From Rhodanobacter soli (GTDB lineage: Bacteria > Pseudomonadota > Gammaproteobacteria > Xanthomonadales > Rhodanobacteraceae): DNA of 64,000 nt. Positions 45,364-56,679 of this stretch are shown piece after piece. How positions within the stretch are numbered: the first letter of the stretch is position 1; each line of letters opens with the position of its first letter. Both the position numbers and the translations under genes were made by a program. The stretch lies in NCBI RefSeq assembly GCF_040548735.1, contig NZ_JBEPSD010000003.1, positions 310,001 through 374,000 on the forward strand, given 5' to 3'. The notes beneath the pieces were generated by a model. That model ran no database searches and had not been told where the DNA came from. It saw nothing but the letters and a program-made list of their open reading frames with translations.

Positions 45364-46374
45364 TCAGACCACGCGGGCACGGAGCAGATCATGAATGTTC
45401 AGTGCGCCGACCACGTGCTGTTCGTCGTCGACCACCAGCAGCGCGTGGATCTGGTACTTCTCCATCAGCTGCGCCGCTTCCGCCGCCAGCTTGTCGGCGC
45501 CGATCGTCTTCGGGCCGCGCGTCATCAGTTCGGCCACGGTGGCGCCGCGCAGGTCCACGCCCTCGTCGTCCAGCGCGCGGCGCAGGTCGCCGTCGGTGAA
45601 GACCCCCAGCAGGCGCTGTTCGGCGTCGACCACGGCGGTCATGCCCAGGTGCTTGCGGGTCATCTCGACCAGGGCCGCGGTGAGGCTGGCGTCCGGCGAT
45701 ACCCGCGGCACGTCGTCGCCGGTGTGCATCACGTCGCTGATGTGCAGCAGCAGGCGCCGGCCCAGCGCGCCGGCCGGGTGCGAGCGGGCGAAGTCGTCCG
45801 AGGTGAAGCCGCGCGCCTCCAGCAGCGCGATCGCCAGCGCGTCGCCCAGCACCAGCGCCACCGTGGTGCTGGTGGTCGGCGCCAGGCCGAGCGGGCAGGC
45901 CTCGCTGGAGATGCTGCCGTCCAGGTGCACGTCGGCCTGGGTTGCCAGCGAGGAACCGGGACGGCCGGTGATCGCGATCAGCGGGATGCCCTGGCGCTTG
46001 ATCACCGGCAGGATGAGCAGCAGCTCGTCGGTCTCGCCGGAATAGGAGATCGCCAGCACCACGTCCTGCGGCAGGATCATGCCGAGGTCGCCGTGGCTGG
46101 CCTCGCCCGGGTGCACGAAGAACGCCGGCGTGCCGGTGGAGGCCAGGGTGGCGGCGATCTTGCGCCCGATATGCCCGGACTTGCCCATGCCGCTGACCAC
46201 CACGCGGCCCTTGCAGCCCAGGATCAGCCGGCAGGCCTCGACGAAGGCCGGTCCGATCCGTGCTTCCAGCGCCTCGACGGCGGCCGCTTCGGTGGCGATC
46301 ACCGTGCGCGCGCTGCGCGTGATGACGTCCGGGTTCAGGTCGATCGGGGCGGGCGGGGCGATGCGTGCGTTCAT
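45364..46374 (-). CDS. kdsD: KdsD, D-arabinose 5-phosphate isomerase
   Basis: 336 residues. N-terminal SIS domain (VVVSGMGKSGHIGRKIAATLASTGTPAFF, AISYSGETDEL) and two C-terminal CBS domains (around 210-260 and 275-330). It makes arabinose-5-phosphate from ribulose-5-phosphate, the first step to Kdo. It leads the minus-strand kdsD-kdsC-lptCAB-rpoN-hpf operon, with a divergent promoter region toward ibaG. Confidence 0.95.
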   Translation of the reverse strand: MNARIAPPAPIDLNPDVITRSARTVIATEAAAVEALEARIGPAFVEACRLILGCKGRVVVSGMGKSGHIGRKIAATLASTGTPAFFVHPGEASHGDLGMILPQDVVLAISYSGETDELLLILPVIKRQGIPLIAITGRPGSSLATQADVHLDGSISSEACPLGLAPTTSTTVALVLGDALAIALLEARGFTSDDFARSHPAGALGRRLLLHISDVMHTGDDVPRVSPDASLTAALVEMTRKHLGMTAVVDAEQRLLGVFTDGDLRRALDDEGVDLRGATVAELMTRGPKTIGADKLAAEAAQLMEKYQIHALLVVDDEQHVVGALNIHDLLRARVV

Positions 46375-46584
46375 GGGGGCTCGATGAAAGGGCGGGACGA
46401 AGGCCCGGGTAGCCGTGGCGGGCGGCCCCGTTCGGGCCGATCTGGAACCGCTGTCATTTCTGCGCCAGCGGATTTCCATTACCATGGCATATCCGCATTT
46501 TAACGTCATAAGCCAGCGCAATGGATTCCAGTCGTGACGGAATCCGCTCCCGGCTGGCCCGAGCCCCGCATGGAACACTCCCCG

Positions 46585-46827
46585 ATGGACCCCGCCCGCA
46601 TCCAGGCGATGATCGAAAATGGCCTGCCCGGTGCCCGGGCCGAGGTCAGCGGGGCCGATGGCGTGCATTTCGAGGCCACCGTGATCGCCAGTCAGTTCGC
46701 CGGCAAGCTGCCGCTGGCGCGGCATCGGCTGGTGTATGCCACGCTGGGCGAATTGATGGGCGGCGCGATCCACGCGCTGGCCCTGAAGACCCTGACTCCC
46801 GAGGAAGCCGCAGCGCGCCAAGGGTGA
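46585..46827 (+). CDS. ibaG: BolA-family protein IbaG
   Basis: 80 residues from ATG 46585; ATG 46570 gives five more. ARAEVSGADGVHFEATVIASQFAGK and RHRLVYATLGELMGGAIHALALKTLTP are the BolA core, with the conserved His in GVHF. BolA proteins bind monothiol glutaredoxins and [2Fe-2S] clusters. The gene sits next to murA, as ibaG does in E. coli, which favours IbaG over BolA proper. Confidence 0.85.
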   Translation: MDPARIQAMIENGLPGARAEVSGADGVHFEATVIASQFAGKLPLARHRLVYATLGELMGGAIHALALKTLTPEEAAARQG

Positions 46828-46843
46828 TCTCCGCTCGAATTAA

Positions 46844-48169
<1,326 letters not shown>

Positions 48170-48191
48170 TCGGCTCCGTATCGCGCACGGC

Positions 48192-48218
48192 AAAAAGCCC
48201 GGCATTGCCGGGCTTTTT
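48192..48218. terminator. Rho-independent terminator after murA
   Basis: Perfect 12-bp arms AAAAAGCCCGGC and GCCGGGCTTTTT around the loop ATT. The A- and T-runs on both sides let it stop both murA and the convergent DUF3108 gene. Confidence 0.88.
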
Positions 48219-48241
48219 GGTGCTGGTTGGGCATGAGAAAC

Positions 48242-48949
48242 TCAGTCGGCTTTGTAACTCACCAGCTCCATCACCATGTCGCCGCCGTCGTGCTGCGACA
48301 GTTTCACCGGCAGCGGATAGCGGTCGGGCGCGTACCACGCGCTGAAGCCGCGGTCGGCGTCGGTGCGCTCGATCCGTTCGGCGCCGAAGCTGCCGGCGGG
48401 AACCTTGACCGTTTCCTTGCCGGTCACCTTGAAGTTCTGCACCTGCACTTCCTGGCGCACCGCGACCGGCAGCGCGACCTGCTGCTTGCCGTCGCGCAGG
48501 GCCAGGCCCAGCGCCAGCGCGAGGGTGTTGCGCTCGACCATGCCGGGGCTGCTCGGATAGGTCTGCGGACCCTTGCCCTCGTCGACGGTGACCTGCTTTT
48601 TCGCCCAGTCGACCACCATGTGGCGCTGCTTGGTCTTCACTGCCGCCTGCAGCTGGTAGTCGTAGCTGATCGCCTCGGGCACGTCGCCCTTCCAGCGGAA
48701 GCGCGAGCTTTCCGTGACGCTGGCGCCGAGCAGGGCGGCCAGTCCGCCGGTGCCCTTGACGTCCTTGCTGTAGATCCACTCGCCGTTGCCGGCCGCGCGC
48801 AGGGTCACCGTGGCCTGGCCCATCGGCGAACCGCCCTGCGACACGTCGTAGGTCGCGGTGAACGCGGAGGGCGTGGCGGCGCGTGCGGCCGGGGTGCCGA
48901 GCAGCAGGCCGAGGCCGAGCAGGGGAGCGAGCAGGGGTCGGATAGTCAT
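48242..48949 (-). CDS. DUF3108 domain secreted protein
   Basis: 235 residues, ATG 48949. A signal peptide ends TPAARA. The mature part fits DUF3108: AFTATYDVSQGGSPMGQATVTL at the start and WYAPDRYPLPVKLSQHDGGDMVMEL near the end. Predicted periplasmic beta-sheet protein of unknown function. It follows purN by 34 bp and is the last gene of a purM-purN-DUF3108 unit, the common arrangement in related bacteria. Confidence 0.82.
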   Translation of the reverse strand: MTIRPLLAPLLGLGLLLGTPAARAATPSAFTATYDVSQGGSPMGQATVTLRAAGNGEWIYSKDVKGTGGLAALLGASVTESSRFRWKGDVPEAISYDYQLQAAVKTKQRHMVVDWAKKQVTVDEGKGPQTYPSSPGMVERNTLALALGLALRDGKQQVALPVAVRQEVQVQNFKVTGKETVKVPAGSFGAERIERTDADRGFSAWYAPDRYPLPVKLSQHDGGDMVMELVSYKAD

Positions 48950-48983
48950 GCGCCGAGTCTGCCGAGGCCGGGCTGAACCGGCT

Positions 48984-49649
48984 TTAAGGCTGCAGTCCGT
49001 GCTCACCCAGCCGCAACGGCGACGCCAGCGGCTGGCCGTCGAAGCGAGCTGCCTGGCCGTCCCATTGCAGGCGCCCGCTGACCAGCAGGGCCAGCACCGT
49101 GGGCAGCAAGCGGTGCTCCAGTGGCAGCAGCCGTTGCGCCAGCAACTGCTCGTCATCGCCGGCTTCGATCGGCAGGTATGCCTGTGCGATCACCGGGCCG
49201 CCGTCCAGTTCGGCGGTGACGAAATGCACGCTGGCGCCGTGCTCGCGGTCGCCCGCTTCCAGCGCACGGCGATGCGTGTGCAGGCCGCGGTATTTCGGCA
49301 GCAGCGAAGGGTGGATGTTGATGATGCGCCCCACCCACGGCTTGAGCGCCTCGCCGTCGAGGATGCGCATGAAGCCGGCCAGCACCAGCCAGTCGGCGCC
49401 GCTGGCGGCGATGCGCTGGAACAGGTCCAGGTCGAACGCACGACGGTCCGGATAGCCGCGCGGATCCAGCGCCAGGGTGGGAATGTTCGCCGCCTCGGCC
49501 AGGCGCAGCGCGCCGGCACTGGCCTTGTCGCTACCGACCAGCACGAACTCGACCGGCAGTTCGCCGCGCTCGCGCGCGTCGAGCATCGCAGCGAGGTTGC
49601 TGCCGCGCCCGGAAGCGAGCACGGCGACTTTGGCAGGTGCGGCTGTCAC
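48984..49649 (-). CDS. purN: PurN, phosphoribosylglycinamide formyltransferase
   Basis: 221 residues from GTG 49649. ASGRGSNLAAML at the start, INIHPSLLPKYRGLHTH (catalytic Asn-His region and Asp later in VHFVTAELDGGPVIAQ). It formylates GAR in purine synthesis using 10-formyl-THF. It starts 9 bp after the purM stop, so both are in one operon. Confidence 0.93.
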   Translation of the reverse strand: MTAAPAKVAVLASGRGSNLAAMLDARERGELPVEFVLVGSDKASAGALRLAEAANIPTLALDPRGYPDRRAFDLDLFQRIAASGADWLVLAGFMRILDGEALKPWVGRIINIHPSLLPKYRGLHTHRRALEAGDREHGASVHFVTAELDGGPVIAQAYLPIEAGDDEQLLAQRLLPLEHRLLPTVLALLVSGRLQWDGQAARFDGQPLASPLRLGEHGLQP

Positions 49650-49657
49650 GGAGCGGT

Positions 49658-50686
49658 TCAGCCGATATGCACGCGTTCGTCGTTCTTCGCGGGCACGATG
49701 TCGCCGATCACCGAGCTGGCCAGACCATGCTTCGCCAGCAGCGCGGATGCGCCGGCCACCGCGTCGCGCGGCAGGATCACGGTGAAACCGACGCCGCAGT
49801 TGAACGTGCGCCACATTTCCTCGCGCGCCACGTTGCCTTCGCGCATCAGCCAGTCGAACACCGGCGGCAACACGATGGCGGACGCGTCCAGCGCGATGGC
49901 GAGGCCGTCCGGCACCACGCGGATGATGTTTTCCTTGAGGCCGCCGCCGGTGATGTGGGCCATGCCGTGCACCGGACTCGCCTTCATCAATTCCAGCATC
50001 GACTTGACGTAGATCGTGGTCGGCGCCATCAGCGCATCGGCCAGCTTCACGCCGCCGAGGTCGAGGTCGAGTGGATTGCCGGCGCGCTCGAGGATCTTGC
50101 GGACCAGCGAATAGCCGTTTGAGTGCGGGCCGCTGGAGGCCACGCCCAGCACCACGTCGCCGGCGACGATCGCCGCGCCGGTCAGCATCTGCGACTTCTC
50201 CACTGCGCCCACGGTGAAGCCGGCCAGGTCGTATTCGCCCGGCGGGTACATGTCCGGCATCTCGGCGGTTTCGCCGCCGATCAGCGCGCAGCCGGCCAGT
50301 TCGCAGCCTTTCGCGATGCCGCCGACCACCGCCACCGCGGTGTCCACATCCAGCTTGCCGGTGGCGAAGTAGTCGAGGAAGAACAGCGGTTCGGCGCCCT
50401 GCACCAGCACGTCGTTGACGCACATGCCGACCAGGTCGATGCCGATCGTGTCGTGGCGGTTCAGGATCTGCGCCAGCTTCAGCTTGGTGCCCACGCCGTC
50501 GGTGCCGGACACCAGCACCGGCTCCCGGTAGCGGCCGCTCAAGTCGAACAGGCCGCCGAAACCGCCCAGTCCGCCCATCACCTCGGGGCGCGAGGTGCGC
50601 TTGACCAGCGGCTTGATGCGTTCGACCAGCGCATTGCCGGCGTCGATATCGACGCCGGCGGCGCGGTAGGTGAGGGCGTCAGACAT
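49658..50686 (-). CDS. purM: PurM, phosphoribosylformylglycinamidine cyclo-ligase
   Basis: 342 residues. [16 protein letters not shown] is the PurM/ThiL/SelD ATP-binding signature; [21 protein letters not shown] and [12 protein letters not shown] are also characteristic. It forms AIR from FGAM with ATP. First gene of the minus-strand purMN unit, divergent from DUF2066. Confidence 0.95.
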   Translation of the reverse strand: MSDALTYRAAGVDIDAGNALVERIKPLVKRTSRPEVMGGLGGFGGLFDLSGRYREPVLVSGTDGVGTKLKLAQILNRHDTIGIDLVGMCVNDVLVQGAEPLFFLDYFATGKLDVDTAVAVVGGIAKGCELAGCALIGGETAEMPDMYPPGEYDLAGFTVGAVEKSQMLTGAAIVAGDVVLGVASSGPHSNGYSLVRKILERAGNPLDLDLGGVKLADALMAPTTIYVKSMLELMKASPVHGMAHITGGGLKENIIRVVPDGLAIALDASAIVLPPVFDWLMREGNVAREEMWRTFNCGVGFTVILPRDAVAGASALLAKHGLASSVIGDIVPAKNDERVHIG

Positions 50687-50827
50687 GGCGAAAACCGGCG
50701 TGGGTGAAACGCGCAAGTTTACCAGCTTGTGGCGCCGTTGCCGGCCGGGCATGACGGGCTGCGTGACGGCCGCGATGGACGCTGGGAGCGCGATTGGGCA
50801 GACTTCCCGTGAGCTTCCACCCAGAAG

Positions 50828-51820
50828 ATGCCCACACCCATGCGCCTGTCCCGTCTGTTGATCGCCACCCTGCTGCTGTTTCTTGCGGCGTTGCCGCCGC
50901 TGCGCGCGCAGGTTGCCGGCTCGCCGTATTCGGTGGTCGTGCCGGTCGCCGACACCAGCGACGTCCAGCGCGACCAGGCGTTCGCCACCGCGCTCGGCCA
51001 GGTGCTGACGCGGATCGCCGGCGGCCAGGACCTGCGCAGCAACCCCGGTTATGGCGACGCGCTGGGCAAGGCCGGTTCGATGGTGCAGAAGTTCCAGTAC
51101 CAGCGCGCCGCGACCGGACTGATCCTGGACGTGGAGTTCGAGCCGGGCTCGGTGCGCCGGCTGGTGTCGAAGCTGGGCGTGCAGAGCGCGGGGATCAAGC
51201 CGCCGGTGCTGCTGTTGGTGCAGGGTAGCGATGGGCACCTGCTCGACCAGGCGGCCCTGGCCAGCCTGGCCGCGGCAGCCGGCGCGCGCGGCACCAACCT
51301 GGTCTATCCCGACAGCAATCCGCCGGATCCGGCCAAGGTCGCCGCCGCCGATCCGGCCGCGCTGGCGGCGGTCAACCGGCAGTACCACACCGGCCTGGTA
51401 TTGCTCGGCAAGTTGCGCGACGGCAGCGCGGACTGGACGCTGATCTCCGGTGGCCAGGCGCAGCGCTGGAGCGGCCAGGGCACCAGCGCGGATGCGCTGC
51501 TCGGCGATGCCGGCAACGGCATGGTCGATCGCATCGGCAAGCAGCTCAACGTGATCGGCGCCGGCCCCAGCGAGGGCAAGCTGTGGGTCAGCGGGCTGGA
51601 TTCGGCGATGGATTACGCGAACCTGGTGGCAACCCTCGAGGATGATCCGTCGGTGAAGCAGGTGCTGACCCTGGGCGCGCAGAACGACGGCGTGTTGCTG
51701 TACGTGAAGGCTTCCGTGCCGATGAGCGGTCTGGCCGCGAACCTCGCCGCCGGCGGCCACCTGCTGCTGCAGGGCGAGCCGCATCCGGGCGCGGATGCGA
51801 ACCTGCGCTGGCTGAGGTGA
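50828..51820 (+). CDS. DUF2066 domain secreted protein
   Basis: 330 residues with a signal peptide ending PPLRA. DUF2066 features: [34 protein letters not shown] at the mature N-terminus and [24 protein letters not shown]. Likely periplasmic. No catalytic residues recognised. It heads a plus-strand unit with perM and hda, the same order seen in other gammaproteobacteria. Confidence 0.82.
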   Translation: MPTPMRLSRLLIATLLLFLAALPPLRAQVAGSPYSVVVPVADTSDVQRDQAFATALGQVLTRIAGGQDLRSNPGYGDALGKAGSMVQKFQYQRAATGLILDVEFEPGSVRRLVSKLGVQSAGIKPPVLLLVQGSDGHLLDQAALASLAAAAGARGTNLVYPDSNPPDPAKVAAADPAALAAVNRQYHTGLVLLGKLRDGSADWTLISGGQAQRWSGQGTSADALLGDAGNGMVDRIGKQLNVIGAGPSEGKLWVSGLDSAMDYANLVATLEDDPSVKQVLTLGAQNDGVLLYVKASVPMSGLAANLAAGGHLLLQGEPHPGADANLRWLR

Positions 51821-51907
51821 CTGGATGCGAGTCCCTCGCAAAACCCCGCACATCCCTGTGCGGACTATTCAAGTGACGTATAACCAATCCTTGCCGGGGC
51901 GTGCCGA

Positions 51908-53077
51908 GTGAATCAAGACAAGGACATCTCGCGCCGCTGGCAGCTGTTCGCCATCACGGCGGTCATCGTTTACCTGATCTGGCTGCTCGCGCCGGTGCTG
52001 ATGCCGTTCGCCGTGGCCGCCATGCTGGCCTACCTGGGCGACCCGCTGGCCGACCGGCTGGAACGGCTGGGGCTGAACCGGATGTGGGCGGCCACGATCG
52101 TCTTCGTGGTGATCATGGTCGTGGTGGTCGGCGTGTTGGTGCTGCTGATCCCGCTGATCGCGCGCCAGGTCGAGAACCTGATCAACAACCTGCCACGCTA
52201 CGGCGACTGGGCGCAGAACACCGTATGGCCATGGCTGCAGGCGCGCCTGCATCTGGACCCGCACACGTTCGACAGCGACCGCCTGCTGACCGCGATCAAG
52301 GAGCACATGGCTTCGATCGGTGGTGTCGCCACGGCAGTGTTGGGCAAGGTGTCGCGTTCCGGGCTGGGCATCGCGATGTGGCTGACCAACCTGGTGCTGA
52401 TTCCGGTGGTGGCGTTCTACCTGCTGCGCGACTGGGATCGGCTGGTGGCCAAGATCGACGGCATGCTGCCGCGCTCGATCCAGCCCACCATCGCCTACCT
52501 GGCGAGCGAGTCGGACAAGATCCTGGGCGCGTTCGTGCGCGGCCAGCTGCTGGTGATGCTGGCGCTGGGCGTGTTCTACGGCGCCGGCCTGGGCGTGGTC
52601 GGGCTGACCGTGGGACCGCTGATCGGCATGGTCGCCGGCCTGCTCAGCTTCGTGCCGTACCTGGGCTTCATCATCGGCTTCGTCGCGGCGATCGTGGCGG
52701 CGCTGGTGCAATACGGCGACTGGACTCACGTGCTGTTGGTCTGCGGCGTGTTCGTGATCGGCCAGTTGCTGGAAGGCTACGTGCTGGTGCCCAAGCTGGT
52801 CGGCGACAAGATCGGCCTGCACCCGGTGGCGGTGATGTTCGCGGTGCTGGCCGGCGGCTACCTGTTCGGTTTCCTCGGCGTGCTGCTGGCGCTGCCGGCG
52901 GCGTCGGTGATCATGGTGCTGCTGCGCTACCTGATCGAGCGCTACCGCATGAGCGAGTTGTACAACCAGGCGGGGCCGGAGGATCCGGTGGTCGCCGAGG
53001 TGGAGGTCGCCGTGCATCGCGATGGCGAGGTCGAGGCCAGGGTCGAGCCGCCGCGGGACGACCGGGCCGAACCATGA
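51908..53077 (+). CDS. perM: AI-2E family transporter, PerM-like
   Basis: 389 residues with about eight membrane helices and the AI-2E family features (ARQVENLINNLPRYGDW, GLVSFVPYLGFIIG-like GLLSFVPYLGFIIGF, LVPKLVGDKIGLHPVAVMF). PerM proteins are putative permeases or lipid exporters; E. coli TqsA is a paralogue linked to AI-2. GTG start at 51908. It overlaps hda by 4 bp (ATGA). The C-terminal 40 residues are charged and unconserved. Confidence 0.87.
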   Translation: MNQDKDISRRWQLFAITAVIVYLIWLLAPVLMPFAVAAMLAYLGDPLADRLERLGLNRMWAATIVFVVIMVVVVGVLVLLIPLIARQVENLINNLPRYGDWAQNTVWPWLQARLHLDPHTFDSDRLLTAIKEHMASIGGVATAVLGKVSRSGLGIAMWLTNLVLIPVVAFYLLRDWDRLVAKIDGMLPRSIQPTIAYLASESDKILGAFVRGQLLVMLALGVFYGAGLGVVGLTVGPLIGMVAGLLSFVPYLGFIIGFVAAIVAALVQYGDWTHVLLVCGVFVIGQLLEGYVLVPKLVGDKIGLHPVAVMFAVLAGGYLFGFLGVLLALPAASVIMVLLRYLIERYRMSELYNQAGPEDPVVAEVEVAVHRDGEVEARVEPPRDDRAEP

Positions 53078-53781
53078 TCCCGCAGTTGCCGCTGGCCTTG
53101 CGCTGGCCGCGCCGCCAGCGCTTCGAATATTTCCATGCCGGCGCCAATGCCGCCGCGCTGGCCGCGGTGCAGGCATTGGCACGGGAACCCGGCGCGCCGT
53201 GGATCTACCTGCACGGCGCCGACGGCAGCGGCCGCAGCCACCTGCTGATGGCCGCCTGCCAGGCGGCAAGTGCAGCGGGACGGCGCGTGCAGTATCTGCC
53301 GCTGGCCACCTTGTCCGATCACGCCGCGGCCTTGCGCGGCGTCGCCGGCAGCGAATTGCTGGCGCTGGACGACCTCGGCGCGATCGCGGGCAAGCGCGAG
53401 GCCGAACACGCGCTGTTCGACCTGTACAACCGTGCCCGCGCCGAAGGCAGCGCGCTGCTGTTCGCCGCCGATGCCACCCCGACCCAGCTCGGCCTCGACC
53501 TGCCCGACCTGCGCTCGCGCCTCGGCGCCTGCACCCAGTTTGCACTCAAGCCGCTCGACGATGACGAACGCCGCGTTGTACTGAAGGCGCAAGCTGCCGC
53601 GCGCGGCATCGAACTGGACGACAGCGTGCTGGACTGGCTGTTCGCCCGCTACGCGCGCGACCTGGGCGCGCTGCTGGATCTGCTCGACAAGCTGGATGCG
53701 GCGTCGCTGGCAGCGCAGCGGCGGATCACCATTCCGTTCCTGCGAGGGTTCCTGCGCGAAGGCGGCGAAACGGCGCCCTGA
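53074..53781 (+). CDS. hda: Hda, DnaA regulatory inactivator
   Basis: 235 residues: an AAA+ domain like DnaA domain III with a Walker A-like HGADGSGRSHL and LLALDDLGAI. The N-terminal QLPLAL is the beta-clamp binding motif. With clamp-DNA, Hda stimulates ATP hydrolysis by DnaA to stop over-initiation. Start ATG 53074 overlaps the perM stop. Confidence 0.93.
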   Translation: MIPQLPLALRWPRRQRFEYFHAGANAAALAAVQALAREPGAPWIYLHGADGSGRSHLLMAACQAASAAGRRVQYLPLATLSDHAAALRGVAGSELLALDDLGAIAGKREAEHALFDLYNRARAEGSALLFAADATPTQLGLDLPDLRSRLGACTQFALKPLDDDERRVVLKAQAAARGIELDDSVLDWLFARYARDLGALLDLLDKLDAASLAAQRRITIPFLRGFLREGGETAP

Positions 53782-53874
53782 ACGGCGCGGCTATCGAGCC
53801 TTCTGTTTGCCCGACACCCTCGACCAGGCTTCGCTGGCACCGTCCTGAGTCGATGCCGGACGGCATGGCGTGCC

Positions 53875-54648
53875 TCAGGATTGAGGGGACGGACCGGTGT
53901 CCCAAATCAGCTGGTGGTAGTCGAAGCCCTTGGCCAGGGTTGGCTTGATCACCTCGAAATACGGTGAAACGTCGAAATCGCGCGGGGTGTAGAGGCTGTG
54001 GTCGCGAATGTGGAAGATCTCGCGGATGCAATCGCAGCATTCGGGGGTAGCCGCCGATTCGGTGCGGATGACGGGCAGGATCGGGAAGGGCACCGACTGG
54101 AATGCTTCGGCGACCAGGGTGGAGCAGATCGCTCGGGTGGGGTCGCCGCTGCCCAGCGCCAGCAGCCGCCGCCGCCATGGACCGGGCACCGGTGGTGTCG
54201 GCAGCAGGTAGCGGGCCAGATCGAAGACGTTTTTCAGATCGTAGCGCTGGCCCAGCCGCGCTATCACATAGTCGACCACGCGATGGGCGTCGGCGTCGCT
54301 CAGCCCCGCGGGTCGGCAGATCCGCAGGTGATAGCCGCCCAATTGCTGCAGGTCGAGCAGGTGCACGCCGAGTTCGGTGTCCGCCTCGACTACCAGATCG
54401 GTGTGGCCGGCCAGGGACTGTCCGGCGTAGTCGCCCACATACAGCGCAACGTGCGACCAGGTCGATTGCGTCAGGTACTTGATGGCGCTGCTGATGCGTG
54501 CGCGGCCTTCCACCAGGATCACGTCGGCCGGGCGCAGGATGCATCGCAAGGTCGCCAGGTCGGCAGGCAAGTGCGGATACGGCCCGCGCGCCGGATGATT
54601 GAGATAACGCGCCAGCGCACTGCCCAGTCGTTGCGTGATGCGGTTCAT
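53875..54648 (-). CDS. YiiX/NlpC-like permuted papain-fold hydrolase
   Basis: 257 residues. The order His first (TWSHVALYVGDYAG) then Cys (ICSTLVAEAFQSV) is the permuted form of NlpC/P60 proteins (YiiX, YebB, LRAT-like). EADTELGVHLLDL links the two. Such enzymes cut amide or thioester bonds; some act on lipids or peptidoglycan. No signal peptide is visible. Start ATG 54648 follows GGGAGTGTCCG. Confidence 0.75.
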   Translation of the reverse strand: MNRITQRLGSALARYLNHPARGPYPHLPADLATLRCILRPADVILVEGRARISSAIKYLTQSTWSHVALYVGDYAGQSLAGHTDLVVEADTELGVHLLDLQQLGGYHLRICRPAGLSDADAHRVVDYVIARLGQRYDLKNVFDLARYLLPTPPVPGPWRRRLLALGSGDPTRAICSTLVAEAFQSVPFPILPVIRTESAATPECCDCIREIFHIRDHSLYTPRDFDVSPYFEVIKPTLAKGFDYHQLIWDTGPSPQS

Positions 54649-54903
54649 CGGACACTCCCGGCATGGTGGCTCGCGCCGCACCGGTTGAAGTGGAAGCCGG
54701 CGTCTCGCCGCGACGGACGGCGATGGGGATGGAGCGGTTCGGGATATACGTTCGCAAACCTGGGCGATCGGTGGCAACCGGTTCGGCTTGGTACGGCAGC
54801 GCGGAGTCGGTTGTGTTGGCATCTCGCGCCCGGCCTTCATCCCAGTAGATGGACCTGCTCCCTGCAGGTTCCCTGCCGGGTGCAGGACGGTTGTCGAGTG
54901 GCG

Positions 54904-54940
54904 AAAAAAGCAAAGGCGCCCAAGGGCGCCTTTGCTTTTT
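54904..54940. terminator. Terminator hairpin between the YiiX-like gene region and suhB
   Basis: 17-bp arms AAAAAGCAAAGGCGCCC and GGGCGCCTTTGCTTTTT around two bases. It lies 17 bp beyond the suhB stop (minus strand); the T-run favours termination of suhB, and the A-run allows plus-strand use too. Confidence 0.88.
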
Positions 54941-54956
54941 CAACGGGTCGAACCAC

Positions 54957-55760
54957 TCAAGCCTTGAGCAATCCCGGTGTCGCCTGCTGGCCGATCGCGT
55001 CGACCATGGCCTTCGCCACGTTGAGATTGCCGGCGACGAGGTTGCCGCTCTCCGGGATGCCGTCGCGGCCGGCGAAGTCGCAGTAGCGGCCGCCGGCCTC
55101 GTGTACCAGCAGCACGCCGGCAGCCATGTCCCACGGTTTCAGGCCGATCTCGAAGTAGCCGTCGTAGCGGCCGGCAGCGACGTAGGCCAGGTCGAGCGCG
55201 GCGGAACCGGAGCGGCGGATGTCCTCGGCCTGGCCGAGGATCGCGCGGGTCATGTCGAGCTGCGGCGCCAGGTGCTCGCGCTGGCGGAACGGGAAGCCGG
55301 TGGCGATCATCGCGCCGCCCAGATTCTCGCGCTTGGATACGCGCATGCGCCGATCGTTGAGGTAGGCGCCGTCGCCCTTGCTGGCGGTGTACAGCTCATC
55401 GCGCAGCGGGTCGAACACCACCGCATGGATCGGCACGCCCTTTTCCAGCAGCGCGATGGACACGCTGAAATGCGGGATGCCGCGCAGGTAGTTGTGGGTG
55501 CCGTCCAGCGGGTCGATTACCCAGGTCAGCGGGCCCTTGCCGGTCGCGCCGCTTTCCTCGGCGAGGATCGCGTGATCAGGATAGGCGCGGCGCAGTTCCT
55601 TGATGATTTCCGCCTCGGCCAGCTTGTCGACTTCGGAGACGAAGTCCATCTGCTGCTTCTCGACGATGTTGAGGCCGTCGATGCGGTTCATGTAGCGCAG
55701 GATCACATTGCCTGCAGAACGCGCGGCGCGCGCCGCGATCGTGACGTGTGGTCTGGCCAT
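54957..55760 (-). CDS. suhB: SuhB, inositol-1-monophosphatase family protein
   Basis: 267 residues. IMPase metal motifs: VSEVDKLAE (Glu), WVIDPLDGTHNYLRG, and KPWDMAAGVLLVHEAGG. SuhB hydrolyses inositol phosphates and in E. coli joins the NusG/NusB rRNA antitermination complex. Start ATG 55760, divergent from trmJ. The C-terminal stop leads into a strong terminator. Confidence 0.93.
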   Translation of the reverse strand: MARPHVTIAARAARSAGNVILRYMNRIDGLNIVEKQQMDFVSEVDKLAEAEIIKELRRAYPDHAILAEESGATGKGPLTWVIDPLDGTHNYLRGIPHFSVSIALLEKGVPIHAVVFDPLRDELYTASKGDGAYLNDRRMRVSKRENLGGAMIATGFPFRQREHLAPQLDMTRAILGQAEDIRRSGSAALDLAYVAAGRYDGYFEIGLKPWDMAAGVLLVHEAGGRYCDFAGRDGIPESGNLVAGNLNVAKAMVDAIGQQATPGLLKA

Positions 55761-55875
55761 GGTTTCGACTTTGGAAGAGAGCGGGGTTGCGGCCGGCGAT
55801 TCTAGCAGAGGCGGGCCCGGGCCGCCCCGCGTCCACTATCCTTGTCCGCTCCAGCCGAAAAATCACACCCCTCGC

Positions 55876-56634
55876 ATGACCGATCTCCACGACCTCGCTG
55901 CCCGCATCCGCTACGTGCTGGTGCGCACCTCGCACCCGGGCAATATCGGCAGCGCGGCGCGGGCGATCCGCACGATGGGCTTCGCGCGGCTGGAACTGGT
56001 CAGCCCGTACCGTTTCCCCGATCCGGAGGCGAATGCGCTCGCTGCCGGCGCGGACGACGTACTGGCCAACGCCGGCATCCACGCCGACCTGGTGGACAGC
56101 CTGGCCGGCAGCAGCCTGGCGCTGGGCCTGTCGGCGCGCCGGCGCGGGGTGAACCTGCCGGAGGTCTCCCCGCGCGAGGCGGCGCAGCAAGTACTGGCTG
56201 CCGCCGCCCGCGGCGAGCAGGTGGCGCTGGTGTTCGGCAACGAGCGCACCGGCCTGGAAAACGAGGAGCTGGCGCACTGCCACGCGATGGTGCGGATTCC
56301 CAGCGTGGACGATTTCAGTTCGCTCAACCTGTCGCAGGCAGTACAGGTGATGGCCTACGAGTTGCGCGTGGCGATGCTTGGCGACGAGCCGTCCGCCGCG
56401 CCGCCCGCGCACGACGAGCCACCCGCCGACGCAGCGCAGATGGAGCAGTTCTACCGCCACCTGGCGCAGACGCTGGACGACATCGACTTCCACAAGGGCC
56501 GCGAACCCACCACGATCATGCTGCGCCTGCGCAAGCTGTTCCAGCGCGCGCAGCCGGACGAGCGCGAACTGCGGGTGCTGCACGGCATCCTCGCCGATGC
56601 GCAGCGGATGGCCGGCTTGGCGAAGGGCAGGTGA
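55876..56634 (+). CDS. trmJ: TrmJ, tRNA (cytidine/uridine-32-2'-O)-methyltransferase
   Basis: 252 residues. SPOUT knot motifs: HPGNIGSAARAIRTMGF, ALVFGNERTGLENEE and SSLNLSQAVQVMAYEL. The C-terminal segment (QFYRHLAQTLDDIDFHKG) matches TrmJ, not the shorter TrmL. It methylates the 2'-OH of position 32 in several tRNAs. ATG 55876 follows a weak site. Divergent from suhB, as in E. coli. Confidence 0.92.
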   Translation: MTDLHDLAARIRYVLVRTSHPGNIGSAARAIRTMGFARLELVSPYRFPDPEANALAAGADDVLANAGIHADLVDSLAGSSLALGLSARRRGVNLPEVSPREAAQQVLAAAARGEQVALVFGNERTGLENEELAHCHAMVRIPSVDDFSSLNLSQAVQVMAYELRVAMLGDEPSAAPPAHDEPPADAAQMEQFYRHLAQTLDDIDFHKGREPTTIMLRLRKLFQRAQPDERELRVLHGILADAQRMAGLAKGR

Positions 56635-56646
56635 TGGCTTTCCTCC

Positions 56647-56667
56647 CTCCCCTGCGCAGCAGGGGAG
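56647..56667. repeat. GC-rich hairpin between trmJ and the CNNM/CorC gene
   Basis: Arms CTCCCCTGC and GCAGGGGAG around GCA. It has no clean T-run, so it is a weak terminator at best. The core CCCCTGC/GCAGGGG matches the palindrome inside the hrpA insertion (7422-7445), which suggests a fragment of the same element. Confidence 0.6.
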
Positions 56668-56679
56668 AGGGCTTGGGTG

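Noticed and set aside
48984-50423. 479-codon frame that seems to fuse purN to an upstream segment
   Set aside because: The upstream part is a shadow of purM in another frame; purN starts at GTG 49649.
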